From NCBI RefSeq assembly GCF_007830495.1, contig NZ_VLKW01000001.1, positions 682,001-746,000 on the forward strand: a stretch of 64,000 nt of DNA, given 5' to 3'. The notes under the pieces were generated by a model that had not been told where the DNA came from, ran no database searches, and was given only the letters and a program-made list of their open reading frames with translations. Numbering within the stretch: position 1 is the stretch's first letter; the number at the start of each line of letters is the position of its first letter. The position numbers and the translations under genes are program-made. The stretch is from Pseudoduganella flava (GTDB lineage Bacteria > Pseudomonadota > Gammaproteobacteria > Burkholderiales > Burkholderiaceae_D). Below, piece after piece: positions 29,090 to 37,395 of this stretch.

Positions 29090-29835
29090 CGACGCGACTC
29101 CGCTACAAATTCGTAATAATCACTGCGGCACCACGAGTGGGTCAGTTCCACCGCGGCACCGCTGTCCAGATAGCTCACGCGCGTGATGTGCAGCATGGCC
29201 GTGCCGGGCGCGATATTGGCCAGCCTGGCCTGTTCGGCATCGGCGTTGATCGCCCGGATGTGCTGCAGGGCGCGCATCGGCACCGTGCCGTGCGCTTCCA
29301 GGTAACCGTACAGCGAATCGGTGACGCGCTGCGGGTCGGGAATGAAGGTGGCCGGGATCGTCGACGTCTCGATCGCCATCACCACGTCGTCCGCCGTGCG
29401 CAGGCGTTTCAGGCGCGCGACCGGCACGTTCGGCGACAGGCCCAGCGACAGCAGCTCCAGCGGCGCGGCGATGCCGATCTCGCGCTGCAGCCAGCGCGAG
29501 CCGGCCGTGAAGCCGCGCTGGCGCAGCTCTTCCGAAAAGCTGGTCAGGCGCGACAGCGGCTGCTCCAGCTTCGGCGTGATGTAGGTGCCGGAGCCGCGCC
29601 GGCGCGTCAGCATGCCGCGGTCGCACAAGAGGTCGATCGCCTTGCGCGCCGTGACGCGCGAGATGCGCAGCATGTCCGACAGCACGCGCTCGGACGGCAG
29701 CGCCTCGTTGGCACGCCAGTCGCCGCTCGCGATCCCGTCCGACAGCCGGTTCGCCAGCTGCATGTACAGCGGCGTGTCGCTCGATGCATCCGGATGAAAA
29801 TCGCGCAGTTGGGCGAGCACGGCTTGCTCCTTCAC
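29086..29835 (-). CDS. GntR/HutC-family regulator within the nag operon
   Basis: This 249-residue repressor-type regulator has a GntR winged helix (about residues 20-90: PLYMQLANRLSDGIASGDWR, ALPSERVLSDMLRISRVTAR) and a UTRA domain (about 105-245). The GTG start at 29835 overlaps the kinase stop (GTGA). No alternative start fits as well, since the conserved domain begins soon after. It is probably autoregulatory, since it is cotranscribed with the genes it likely controls. Its paralogue at 12645 guards the TonB receptor. The expected effector in this subfamily is GlcN-6-P or GlcNAc-6-P. Confidence 0.9.
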   Translation of the reverse strand: MKEQAVLAQLRDFHPDASSDTPLYMQLANRLSDGIASGDWRANEALPSERVLSDMLRISRVTARKAIDLLCDRGMLTRRRGSGTYITPKLEQPLSRLTSFSEELRQRGFTAGSRWLQREIGIAAPLELLSLGLSPNVPVARLKRLRTADDVVMAIETSTIPATFIPDPQRVTDSLYGYLEAHGTVPMRALQHIRAINADAEQARLANIAPGTAMLHITRVSYLDSGAAVELTHSWCRSDYYEFVAESRR

Positions 29836-30719
29836 GGTTGGTGGGCCAGATGCTGCCGGATCAGCCGCAGCGCGCCGCTGGCGGAGTCGCCGCGCGGCGC
29901 CAGGATGCGCTCGCGCAGCGCAGCCGGCAGATACGGGGGCATCACTTCGCCGAGCCCGCCGCACAGCGCGATCGGCAGCATGCCGGTCGGGTCCAGCGCG
30001 TCCGCGATCAATGCCACGTGACGGCCCGCGTCCAGCATGATCGCGCGCGCCTTGTCGTCGGTTTCCGCATGGGCCAGCACCTGGCGGGCGATCTGCGCGA
30101 ACTTGGTCTGCGTGGCGCCGGCCAGCCAGGACTGCACGCTGTCGCGGTCCGTCACACCGCTGCCGCCGCACGCCTTGATGACGGCATCGGCGAACGCGCT
30201 GCCGCGCGCGCGGCCGTCGATCACGTGCTGCACGTGGTTGACGGCGGCAAGGCCGATCCATGCGCCGCCCGCTTCGTCGCCGGCAGGGAAGCCCCAGCCG
30301 CCCACTTCGCGGCGCGTGCCGTCTGCGTACATGATTTCGCCGACGCTGCCGGTGCCGAGCGCGATGATCGCGCCGGGCCGGCCTTCATGCGCGCCGAGCA
30401 GCGTGGTGGACGCATCGGTCTCCAGCGCCACGGCCGCGTAGCCGGGATTGGCGGCGACGAATTGCGCGGCCCACTCCTTGTTGTGCACTCCGGCGAGCCC
30501 GAGGCCGATCGCGCACCGGTCACGTGGCGGGACGCCGATCCCTGCATTGCCGCATGCTTGCGCGATCGCCTGGTCGACGGCGGCCCACGCATTGGCGATG
30601 CCGTGCATCAGGCCGGAAGGGCCGGCGCCGCCTTCGCCGAGCGGCGTGCCGTCGGAACGTGCGAAGCGCACCCGGGTGCCGGTGCCGCCGCCGTCGACAC
30701 CGATGTGATATTCGATCAT
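29832..30719 (-). CDS. BadF/BadG-type N-acetylglucosamine kinase
   Basis: This 295-residue ASKHA-fold sugar kinase is predicted to phosphorylate GlcNAc to GlcNAc-6-P using ATP. Motifs are the N-terminal phosphate-1 loop GVDGGGTGTRVR, the phosphate-2 region IALGTGSVGEI, and GGWGFPAGDEAGGAWIGL. It resembles eukaryotic-type NAGK/BadF kinases rather than ROK-type NagK. It is the first gene of the nine-gene operon, about 23 bases downstream of the predicted transcription start. No clear Shine-Dalgarno precedes the ATG. Confidence 0.88.
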   Translation of the reverse strand: MIEYHIGVDGGGTGTRVRFARSDGTPLGEGGAGPSGLMHGIANAWAAVDQAIAQACGNAGIGVPPRDRCAIGLGLAGVHNKEWAAQFVAANPGYAAVALETDASTTLLGAHEGRPGAIIALGTGSVGEIMYADGTRREVGGWGFPAGDEAGGAWIGLAAVNHVQHVIDGRARGSAFADAVIKACGGSGVTDRDSVQSWLAGATQTKFAQIARQVLAHAETDDKARAIMLDAGRHVALIADALDPTGMLPIALCGGLGEVMPPYLPAALRERILAPRGDSASGALRLIRQHLAHQP

Positions 30720-30748
30720 ATGAGGAGGTCAGTGTGGAGCCGTGGGCC

Positions 30749-30778
30749 ACTATAGGGGAGAGCAAACCAGCTTGTCAA
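30749..30778 (-). promoter_or_regulatory. Sigma-70 promoter of the nag operon
   Basis: On the minus strand, a consensus -35 TTGACA (30778-30773) is followed after 18 bases by the -10 TATAGT (30754-30749). The -10 lies 30 bases before the kinase ATG, so the leader is very short. Confidence 0.8.
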
Positions 30779-30780
30779 CA

Positions 30781-30927
30781 GGTATTTAACTGGTATTGTC
30801 TAGGTTTTCATTTCAGCTGATTGGATCACGGCTTATGTGCATTTAAATCATTGAAATAAAACGGGAAAGATGGGTTTTGGAATGGTATGGTGTTTGGTAT
30901 GCGATCGTACCGGTCCGGGTAATACCA
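30781..30927. promoter_or_regulatory. Cluster of TGGTAT half-sites upstream of the nag promoter
   Basis: GGTATT occurs at 30781 and TGGTATTG at 30791, 11 bases apart and immediately upstream of the -35 box. Further TGGTAT copies lie at 30883-30888 and 30895-30900, with an inverted ATACCA at 30922-30927. The hexamer recurs in the control region of the TonB receptor/GntR pair. These are candidate GntR-family operators. Confidence 0.45.
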
Positions 30928-30935
30928 GAAAGCAC

Positions 30936-30960
30936 AAAACCGGCCGAGGGCCGGTTTTTT
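30936..30960. terminator. Hairpin terminator between the DUF2807 gene and the nag operon
   Basis: AAAACCGGCC pairs with GGCCGGTTTT around a GAG loop. T runs exist in both readings (six T on plus, four on minus). It lies downstream of the minus-strand DUF2807 gene and so would insulate the nag operon from it. Confidence 0.7.
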
Positions 30961-30978
30961 GGAAGTGCGCGTTACCGC

Positions 30979-31035
30979 TGAGCTTGTGTCACCGGTGCCT
31001 GGCAGCCGGGGCATGCCCCGGCAGACACAAGCTCA
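30979..31035. repeat. Long two-tier hairpin repeat
   Basis: Outer arms TGAGCTTGTGTC and GACACAAGCTCA (12 bp, perfect) enclose a second perfect 16-bp palindrome CCGGGGCATGCCCCGG at 31006-31021. There is no T-run. It probably belongs to a REP-like interspersed family different from the two others in this window. Confidence 0.6.
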
Positions 31036-31064
31036 ACCATGTGGAGGCCGCCTGCTTGGCGGCC

Positions 31065-32168
31065 TTACTGGGCCTCCCGCGTACCGCGCCGGTCGATCGT
31101 GACTAGCCGCGCCTGGGTCGCGTCGGCCCGGCCTTGCGCGCCGGCCTTGCCGCGCACGTTGACGGTGGCGGTGCCCGGTCCCCGTACCGAGACGTTCGCG
31201 TTGTCCGCCTCGAGCTCGCGGCCGTCGATGCTGCCGGAACCGTTGATCGATGCCTCCAGCATGCCCGTCGTGCCGCTCAGCTGCATGTCGCCGGGGCCGG
31301 ACAGTTCCACGCGGACGCTCTTCGTCTGCAGGCCGCGCGCTTCCAGGTCGCCCGAGCCGCGCACCTGCGCCTCGAACTTCCGGATCGTGCCGGCGATGCA
31401 GCCGTTGCCGGGACCGGTCAGCGTGGCGCTGGCGCTTTCGACGTTCAGTTCGCACGCCTCCAGGTTGCCCGAGCCGGACACCTGGGCGCGCAGCTCGCGG
31501 CTGCGTCCCTGCAGCTCGACCCCGCCGGGGCCGGACAGCGTGGCGCTGACCTTCTCGGCATGCAGGTCCTTCACCTCCAGGTCGCCAGATCCCGATACCT
31601 CGGCGGTCAGCTCCTGGGTGATGCCGGCCGCGTCGACGTCGCCGGGGCCGCTCATGCGCACGCGCAGCGTGGCCGCGTGCACGCCGCGCACGTCAACGTC
31701 GCCCGGGCCGCTGGAGCGCAGCGCGAGCTCGCGCACGTTGCCGTTCACGCGCACGTCGCCCGGACCGCTGACCGTCAGCTGCAGCGCGTCGCCGTGGACC
31801 CGCTCGACGCTGACGTCGCCGGGGCCGCTGCTCGTCACGCTTTTCAACAGCGGCGCGCCGATCGTCACCTTGACCGGCTCGCTGCGCTTGCCGAAGCTGA
31901 AGTGCCAGCCGTTGCGCTGCTTCTGGCGCACGACGAGCGTGTCGCGTTCGACGAAGGTCTCGATATTGGCCAGCGCGCTGGCGGGCCCGGACAGGCGCAG
32001 CGCGCGCGGCGCGTCGGCATCGACCTGCACGTCGAACGGGCCGGCCAGTTCGAGTGCGGTGAAGGCCGCGACGTTGCGTGTTTCGGTGGCGCGTTCGGGC
32101 GCGGCGGCGTGGACGGGCAGCGCCAGCAATGCCAGCAGGGACAGGGAGGGCAGGGCGGTTCGTTGCAT
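31065..32168 (-). CDS. Exported DUF2807 (head-GIN) repeat protein
   Basis: This 367-residue exported protein has a signal peptide (MQRTALPSLSLLALLALPVHA). From about residue 110 to the end it contains about 12 consecutive repeats of 18-21 residues, each opening SGPGD or SGSGD (for example SGPGDVRVNG, SGSGDLEVKD, SGPGDMQLSG). It matches the DUF2807 putative adhesin family, whose repeats are expected to form a beta-solenoid. No TM anchor is present, so it is periplasmic, surface-bound or secreted. The ATG at 32168 is chosen because the signal peptide starts there. Function is unknown. Confidence 0.85.
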   Translation of the reverse strand: MQRTALPSLSLLALLALPVHAAAPERATETRNVAAFTALELAGPFDVQVDADAPRALRLSGPASALANIETFVERDTLVVRQKQRNGWHFSFGKRSEPVKVTIGAPLLKSVTSSGPGDVSVERVHGDALQLTVSGPGDVRVNGNVRELALRSSGPGDVDVRGVHAATLRVRMSGPGDVDAAGITQELTAEVSGSGDLEVKDLHAEKVSATLSGPGGVELQGRSRELRAQVSGSGNLEACELNVESASATLTGPGNGCIAGTIRKFEAQVRGSGDLEARGLQTKSVRVELSGPGDMQLSGTTGMLEASINGSGSIDGRELEADNANVSVRGPGTATVNVRGKAGAQGRADATQARLVTIDRRGTREAQ

Positions 32169-32403
32169 GGTTGGATAGTCTCGTTGGTTGAAGTCTCGAC
32201 AATAGGGCAACGTTCTCCCGTGCGCCACCGCGGCGGGATGGAGTGTCGAATCCGGGGTGCAGGCCGCAACCTTGCCGGATGAACTGCACGCAGCCCGTAA
32301 TCGCGTGATAACTGATTGATTGCTAACGATTTGCGCAAATCAGACGCCAAGGTTTCGGCATCTTGCGGGAGCTGTCATAATGCCTGCCGGAGGAGTGTGG
32401 GAA

Positions 32404-32589
32404 ATGATCAAATACATAGGGACCAGGAAAACCGACCAAGGCGGAATGCTCTATGTTTTCCTCATCAACGGGCAGGAGAAGCAGGTGCGCGAGAGCGCGC
32501 TGAAGCAGTACCCCGGCTGTTACGAAGCGTTGCCGGAGTCGGCCAAGGCCCGCATCCTCGCGAACCGCAAATGGCTGCAAAAGCTGTAG
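32404..32589 (+). CDS. Small hypothetical protein
   Basis: This 61-residue soluble protein begins MIKYIGTRKTDQGGMLYVFL, with a pattern of short beta strands followed by a charged helix. The ATG at 32404 has GGAGGA nine bases upstream; an in-frame ATG at 32380 would add eight residues. Its last 19 bases overlap the start of the next gene in another frame. I recognise no family. Confidence 0.6.
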   Translation: MIKYIGTRKTDQGGMLYVFLINGQEKQVRESALKQYPGCYEALPESAKARILANRKWLQKL

Positions 32590-33086
32590 GAACACCGATC
32601 GTCGCACTGCTCTTCGGAGCATGCCTTACCGCACTGAGCGCGCTCGGCGCGGTGAGCGGGACGGCCGCCGCGGCCGTGCCCACGCATTTCGGCGACGTGA
32701 TGGGCAACGGCCTGCTGTGCCGCGACCAGACGACGAACCGCTACTATTACGACTACATGGTGCGCTGGTTCGGCCAGCCCTACAAGCGCGAGGGCGGGGC
32801 CTGGTGGTTCCGCACGCCGCAGGCGAAACTGTGGGGCTTCGACGTCGTCGAGGTGATCGTCAGCGACGAAACGTTCCCGCACCGCTTCGTCGGCGCCGTC
32901 ACCAACACGACGCCGGAAAAGCTGGCGGCGGCCATCACGCAGCGCGATGGGCTGCGCTATGCGAAAATCACGGGCTCGGCGTTTCCAGTTAGGGAAGCGC
33001 CGACGGGCACACGGATCGTGTATGCGGATCGCCGCAGCAAGATCTACTGCGGCAAATTCAAGCCGCTGCCGCCCGCGTTGCGCTGA
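32571..33086 (+). CDS. Exported hypothetical protein
   Basis: This is a 171-residue protein of unknown family. The N-terminus has a hydrophobic signal-like stretch (TPIVALLFGACLTALSALGA) ending in a likely cleavage site after AAAA. The mature part is aromatic-rich (DQTTNRYYYDYMVRWFGQPY, GAWWFRTPQAKLWGF) with two Cys (CRDQT, IYCGKF) that could form a disulfide. The ATG at 32571 lies inside the preceding gene and has no clear ribosome binding site, so translation may depend on coupling. It lies just before the gspA-like gene. Confidence 0.7.
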   Translation: MAAKAVGTPIVALLFGACLTALSALGAVSGTAAAAVPTHFGDVMGNGLLCRDQTTNRYYYDYMVRWFGQPYKREGGAWWFRTPQAKLWGFDVVEVIVSDETFPHRFVGAVTNTTPEKLAAAITQRDGLRYAKITGSAFPVREAPTGTRIVYADRRSKIYCGKFKPLPPALR

Positions 33087-33103
33087 CCGGCCCTTAGGTG
33101 TTC

Positions 33104-34657
33104 ATGTACACGCGATTCTTCAACCTCACACACAGCCCGTTCTCCATCGCGCCCGACCCGCGCTACCTGTTCATGAGCGAACGCCATCGCGAGGCGTTGG
33201 CCCACCTGCTGTATGGCGTGGGCGGCGGCGGTGGCTTCGTGCTGCTGACGGGCGAGATCGGCGCCGGCAAGACCACCGTCTGCCGCTGCTTCATCGAACA
33301 GATTCCCGCCGGCTGCCGGCTGGCCTACATCTTCAATCCGAAGCTCTCCGTGGAAGAGCTGCTGCAGGCCGTGTGCGACGAGTTCCGCATCGCGCTGCCG
33401 GAGGGCGCCGTGTCCGTGAAGGGCTATGTCGATGCGCTCAATCGCCACCTGCTGGAGAGCCATGCGCGCGGCGAGAACAATGTGCTCGTCATCGACGAGG
33501 CGCAGAACCTGTCCGCCGCCGTGCTGGAGCAACTGCGCTTGCTGACGAACCTGGAGACGAGCGAGCGCAAGCTGCTGCAGATCATCCTGATCGGCCAGCC
33601 GGAGCTGCGCGGGATGCTGGCGCAGCCGGAACTCGAGCAGCTGGCGCAGCGCGTGATCGCCCGTTACCACCTCGGCTCGCTGACGGCACCGGAAACGGCG
33701 CAATACATCGCCCACCGCCTCGCGGTGGCGGGGTTGACGGGGCCGTCGCCGTTCCCTGACGCGGTGGTCGGCACGATCCACGCGCTGACGCACGGCGTGC
33801 CGCGCCGGATCAACCTGTTGTGCGACCGCGCGCTGCTGGGCGCCTATGTCGAGAACCGTGCCCAGGTCACGCGCCGCATCGTGCGCCGCGCCGCCGCCGA
33901 GGTGTTCGGCACTGCGCGCCCGGCGATGGCTGCGCGCTGGCCGCTCGTCGCGGGCGGCGTGCTGGCCGGCGCCGTGCTGACGGCCGCCGCCGCATGGCAG
34001 CTGGCACCGCACGCTCCCGCCGCGGCACCCGCGGCAGCCAGTGTGCCGGCACGTCCGCAGGCCGCCGCGAAAGGCTGGGACAACACGAATGCCGATGCGG
34101 CCGTGCGCCGCCTGGCTGCGCAGTGGGGCGTGACGCCGGAGCAGGGCGACGCGTGCGCCGCTGCGGCGCGCCACAACCTGCGCTGCCTGGCCGCGCGGGG
34201 CACGCTAGACGAGCTGCGGCTGCTGGACCGCCCGGCCGTGCTGAAGCTGCGCGACGATCCGGCCGTGCCCACGTACGCCGTGCTGACGGCGCTCGACGAC
34301 AAGGGCGCGACGCTGGACGTGGGCGGCAAGCGCGAGACAATCGCGCTGACGGCGCTGCACAACCGCTACGACGGCAGCTTCACGACGTTCTGGCGCGCCC
34401 CGCCGGACTGGCGCGAGCAGGTGTCGGCGGGCGACCGCGGACCGGAAGTGGATTGGCTGGCGGGCCGGCTCGCGCAATGGCGCGGCGCCGCGCGCCCGGC
34501 CGACAACGAGCCGCTGGCCGGTGCCACCCTGGCGCGCTTGCGCGAGTTCCAGGCCGCCCAGCAACTGAAGGCGGACGGCGTGGCCGGCCCGAAAACGTTC
34601 ATCCGGCTGAGCCGCCTGGGCGGCGTGCGCGAGCCCCGCCTCGGCAAGGAAAACTGA
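33104..34657 (+). CDS. gspA: GspA/ExeA-like AAA ATPase with peptidoglycan-binding domain
   Basis: This 517-residue inner-membrane ATPase is of the ExeA/GspA type, which with GspB helps place the type II secretin through the peptidoglycan. The N-terminal AAA domain has FFNLTHSPFSIAPDPRYLFM, Walker A GEIGAGKTT (residues 50-58) and Walker B VLVIDEAQNL. A TM helix lies near residues 284-302 (WPLVAGGVLAGAVLTAAAAW). The periplasmic part ends in a PG_binding_1-like domain (LREFQAAQQLKADGVAGPKT). The ATG at 33104 is preferred over a GTG two codons earlier. gspB starts one base after its stop. Confidence 0.9.
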   Translation: MYTRFFNLTHSPFSIAPDPRYLFMSERHREALAHLLYGVGGGGGFVLLTGEIGAGKTTVCRCFIEQIPAGCRLAYIFNPKLSVEELLQAVCDEFRIALPEGAVSVKGYVDALNRHLLESHARGENNVLVIDEAQNLSAAVLEQLRLLTNLETSERKLLQIILIGQPELRGMLAQPELEQLAQRVIARYHLGSLTAPETAQYIAHRLAVAGLTGPSPFPDAVVGTIHALTHGVPRRINLLCDRALLGAYVENRAQVTRRIVRRAAAEVFGTARPAMAARWPLVAGGVLAGAVLTAAAAWQLAPHAPAAAPAAASVPARPQAAAKGWDNTNADAAVRRLAAQWGVTPEQGDACAAAARHNLRCLAARGTLDELRLLDRPAVLKLRDDPAVPTYAVLTALDDKGATLDVGGKRETIALTALHNRYDGSFTTFWRAPPDWREQVSAGDRGPEVDWLAGRLAQWRGAARPADNEPLAGATLARLREFQAAQQLKADGVAGPKTFIRLSRLGGVREPRLGKEN

Positions 34658-34658
34658 T

Positions 34659-35357
34659 ATGTCCTACATCCTCGAAGCGTTGAAGAAAGCGCAGGCCGAG
34701 CGGCAATTGGGCGAGACGCCGACGATCCATGCGCCGGCCCTCGACACCCAGGCGGCCCAGGGCGGTACGCCGTTGAAGAAGCCGTTCGTTGCCGCGCTGG
34801 TTGCGCTGGGCATCGTCAGCGTGGGCCTTGCCGGTTTGCTGTGGCGGCAGATGACGCAAAGTCCGGCCGCACCAGCACCCGCACCAGCACCCGCACCTGC
34901 TGCCGCGACTTCCACCATGCCTGCTGCCGCACCGCCCGTCGCAACCGTCCCGACACCCGTGGCCGCACCGCGCACCGCGGTCGTGCCGGCGCCAGCGCCG
35001 GTTGTGCCCAAACCCGCACCGGAGCCGGTGGCACCGGTCGCCGCACCGCCGGTTGCCGCGGCACCGGTCTCCGCACCAGCCCCCGCGCCAGCGCCGGAAC
35101 GCAAGCGCCCCGAACCCGCCGGCGAAGAACCGGTGCAGGCCCTGCGCGACCTGCCCGAGCCGATCCAGCGGGCCATCCCGCCGATCGCGATGAGCGGCTA
35201 CATGTATTCGTCGAATCCGGCGGACCGGCTGATCCTGATCGACAAGGTACTGCGTCACGAAGGCGACGAAGTGGCGCCCGGCCTCGTCCTCGTGCGGCTG
35301 GAGCCGAAGGGCGCCGTGTTCATGTTCCGCGGCTACCGCTACCGCATTCCGTACTGA
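34659..35357 (+). CDS. gspB: GspB-like general secretion protein
   Basis: This 232-residue protein is anchored by one TM helix (about residues 46-64). It has the conserved N-terminus MSYILEALKKAQAERQLGE, a long Pro/Ala-rich periplasmic spacer (about 68-155) and a C-terminal GspB/T2SSB domain (IAMSGYMYSSNPADRLILID...MFRGYRYRIPY). The family partners with GspA/ExeA for secretin assembly. The gene sits one base downstream of gspA, which is strong support for a functional pair. The core gsp secretion genes are not in the window. Confidence 0.9.
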   Translation: MSYILEALKKAQAERQLGETPTIHAPALDTQAAQGGTPLKKPFVAALVALGIVSVGLAGLLWRQMTQSPAAPAPAPAPAPAAATSTMPAAAPPVATVPTPVAAPRTAVVPAPAPVVPKPAPEPVAPVAAPPVAAAPVSAPAPAPAPERKRPEPAGEEPVQALRDLPEPIQRAIPPIAMSGYMYSSNPADRLILIDKVLRHEGDEVAPGLVLVRLEPKGAVFMFRGYRYRIPY

Positions 35358-35440
35358 ACGGCGCGCACGATTGCGCGGTCATCGTCTGGTCATATAAAAT
35401 CGTCATGCTTAGCATATCGACAACCATACAGGATGACCCC

Positions 35441-35626
35441 ATGAAGCTCTCCATTCTGCACGCGTTGCCCCTGCTGGCCGCTGCCGCGCCGGTGCGCGCG
35501 GCCTACATGTCCGACGCGGGCTCCGCCGAGCCGGGCGCACTCGTCATCGTGCTGGCCTGCGTCGGCCTGCTGTGCCTCGTGGCCGGCGGCGGTGGCGACG
35601 ACGGTCCGTTCCGCCCGGAGCCGTAA
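35441..35626 (+). CDS. Small exported or membrane protein
   Basis: This is a 61-residue product. It has an N-terminal signal-like segment (MKLSILHALPLLAAAAPVRA) and a single hydrophobic helix (GALVIVLACVGLLCLVAGGG) followed by an acidic Gly-rich tail. A GGA-type ribosome site lies about nine bases before the ATG; an in-frame ATG at 35405 is an alternative. No family is recognised. Confidence 0.5.
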   Translation: MKLSILHALPLLAAAAPVRAAYMSDAGSAEPGALVIVLACVGLLCLVAGGGGDDGPFRPEP

Positions 35627-35629
35627 GCA

Positions 35630-36664
35630 TCACCGGTCGGCCACGAGCACGACCAGCTTGCCGAAGTTACGCCCCTGCAGCAGTCCGATGAAGGCTGCGG
35701 GGGCGTTCTCGAGTCCATCGACGACATCCTCCCTGAGCGTGACCTGGCCGGCGGCCAGCCAGGCTGCCATGTCGCGCCGGAATGCGTCGTAGCGGGTGGC
35801 GTAATGATCGAGGATGATGAACCCCTGCATGCAGATGCGCTTCTGCAGGATGGCGGCCGTCACGCGCGGCAGCCGGTCCGGGCCGGCCGGCACGTCGGCA
35901 TCGTTGTAGTGGGCGATGAAGCCGCACACGGGCACGCGCGCGCCCACGTTCAGCAGCGGCAGCACGGCGTCGAACACGGCGCCGCCCACGTTCTCGAAGT
36001 AGACGTCGATGCCGTCCCGGCACGCATCGGCGAGGAGCTGCGCGAAGGCCGGATCGTTGCGGTCGATGCAGGCGTCGAAGCCCAGCACCTCGACCGCGTG
36101 GCGGCACTTGTCGGCGCCGCCGGCAATGCCGACGACACGTGCACCCTTCAGCCGCGCGATCTGGCCCACGACGGAGCCTACGGCACCTGTCGCCGCGGCG
36201 ACGACCACCGTCTCGCCTGCGCGCGGCTGGCCGATGTCGAGCAGGCCGACGTACGCCGTGAACGCGGGCATCCCGAGGCCGCCCAGCGCGCGCGACGGCT
36301 GCGGCATGTCGCCCAGCGGCGTCAGGTCGCTGCCGTCCGACAGCGCGTAGTCCTGCCAGCCGGCGTTGGCCAGCACGAGGTCGCCGGTGCGCAAGCCCTC
36401 GCGGTGAGATTGCACGACCCGGCTGACGGTGCCGCCGACCATCGGGGCACCCAGCGGCACGGGCGGCGCATAGCCGGGGCCGATCTCTTCCATCAGGTTG
36501 CGCATGTACGGGTCCAGCGACAGGTACAGCGTGCGCAGCAGCACCTGCCCGTCGCCCGGCACGGGCACGGCAGTCTCCTCGAGGCGGAAGTCGGCTGGCG
36601 TGGGCAGGCCGCGCGGGTGGGCGGCAAGGAGAATGCGGCGGTTCACATCGTTTTGTTGCGGCAT
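35630..36664 (-). CDS. NADP-dependent MDR-family oxidoreductase (CurA/LTB4DH type)
   Basis: This 344-residue zinc-free medium-chain dehydrogenase/reductase probably reduces alpha,beta-unsaturated carbonyls with NADPH. It starts PQQNDVNRRILLAAHPRGLP, has the LSLDPYMRNLM signature, and the Rossmann motif AAATGAVGSVVGQIARLKGA at about residues 148-167. The conserved ENVGG and the C-terminal ENAPAAFIGLLQGRNFGKLVV are present. It diverges from mobB. The intergenic region contains a perfect ACCGGTCG/CGACCGGT palindrome, which suggests TetR-type control as seen for related electrophile-detoxifying genes. Confidence 0.9.
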   Translation of the reverse strand: MPQQNDVNRRILLAAHPRGLPTPADFRLEETAVPVPGDGQVLLRTLYLSLDPYMRNLMEEIGPGYAPPVPLGAPMVGGTVSRVVQSHREGLRTGDLVLANAGWQDYALSDGSDLTPLGDMPQPSRALGGLGMPAFTAYVGLLDIGQPRAGETVVVAAATGAVGSVVGQIARLKGARVVGIAGGADKCRHAVEVLGFDACIDRNDPAFAQLLADACRDGIDVYFENVGGAVFDAVLPLLNVGARVPVCGFIAHYNDADVPAGPDRLPRVTAAILQKRICMQGFIILDHYATRYDAFRRDMAAWLAAGQVTLREDVVDGLENAPAAFIGLLQGRNFGKLVVLVADR

Positions 36665-36686
36665 GGTCGGCTCCTTCGATGAATGC

Positions 36687-36739
36687 ACCGGTCGGGCGAC
36701 CGGTGGCGAACTGCCAATATAACATCGATTAGACCGGTC
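36687..36739. promoter_or_regulatory. ACCGGT palindromes, candidate TetR-family operators
   Basis: A perfect 18-bp inverted repeat (ACCGGTCG-GG-CGACCGGT, 36687-36704) and a second GACCGGTC palindrome (36732-36739, within AGACCGGTCGTCT) lie in the 5' region of the oxidoreductase gene. No regulator gene is adjacent. Confidence 0.5.
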
Positions 36740-36793
36740 GTCTTGTAATGCCTTTGGCCCCGGCAGCGCGGCAGGCGCGGGTATAATGAAGAT

Positions 36794-37354
36794 ATGCAGA
36801 CAGGCACACTTACGCACCCTGGACGGGTGATCGGCATCGTCGGACGGTCCGGCAGCGGCAAGACGACGTTGCTGGAATATCTCGTCGGCCGGCTGGCCGA
36901 GCAGGGCTACAAGGTCAATGTGATCAAGCACAGCCACCACGACCTGGAACTGGAGCCGCCCGGCAAGGACAGCGCGCGCCTGCGCCGTGCCGGTGCCGCC
37001 GAGGTGATGGTGGCGTCGCCGTATCGTTTTGCCATCGTGCACGAGCTGCGCGGCGCGCCGGAGCCGGGGCTGGACGAGCAGATCGCCCGGCTGGCGCCCG
37101 CCGACCTGACGCTGGTGGAAGGCTTCAAGGCCTGGCCGATCGACAAGCTGGAAATCCACCGGGGCGTCGGCGACAAGGGCCCGCTGTACCGGCTCGATCC
37201 GCACATCGTGGCCGTGGCGTCCACATTGCCCCGGCCGGACGACGTGGCGCCCGGCGTGGCATGGCTGGACCTGGACGACCGCGACGCCGTGCTGGCGTGG
37301 CTGACGCAGAAAATGTTGGCTCCGGCCTCAAGTTCGGCGCCAGCCCGGCCGTAA
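36794..37354 (+). CDS. mobB: Molybdopterin-guanine dinucleotide biosynthesis protein B
   Basis: MobB is a GTP-binding protein that assists MobA in attaching GMP to molybdopterin. The 186-residue product has a Walker [15 protein letters not shown] near the N-terminus, the conserved [15 protein letters not shown] with a His-His-Asp motif, and [26 protein letters not shown] box at 36782-36787 lies only six bases before the ATG and no Shine-Dalgarno is present, so the mRNA may be nearly leaderless. No other molybdenum-cofactor gene is in the window. Confidence 0.93.
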   Translation: MQTGTLTHPGRVIGIVGRSGSGKTTLLEYLVGRLAEQGYKVNVIKHSHHDLELEPPGKDSARLRRAGAAEVMVASPYRFAIVHELRGAPEPGLDEQIARLAPADLTLVEGFKAWPIDKLEIHRGVGDKGPLYRLDPHIVAVASTLPRPDDVAPGVAWLDLDDRDAVLAWLTQKMLAPASSSAPARP

Positions 37355-37395
37355 ACAAGCTATGCCTCCGTGCGAGGCTGTGGAACGGAGGATGT

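Noticed and set aside
30936..30960. Small RNA gene ending in this terminator
   Set aside because: I could not find a convincing promoter on the plus strand, and the hairpin is explained as insulation of the nag operon.
31065..32168. DNA-level tandem repeat array
   Set aside because: The repetition is at the protein level; the DNA copies differ too much for a satellite array.
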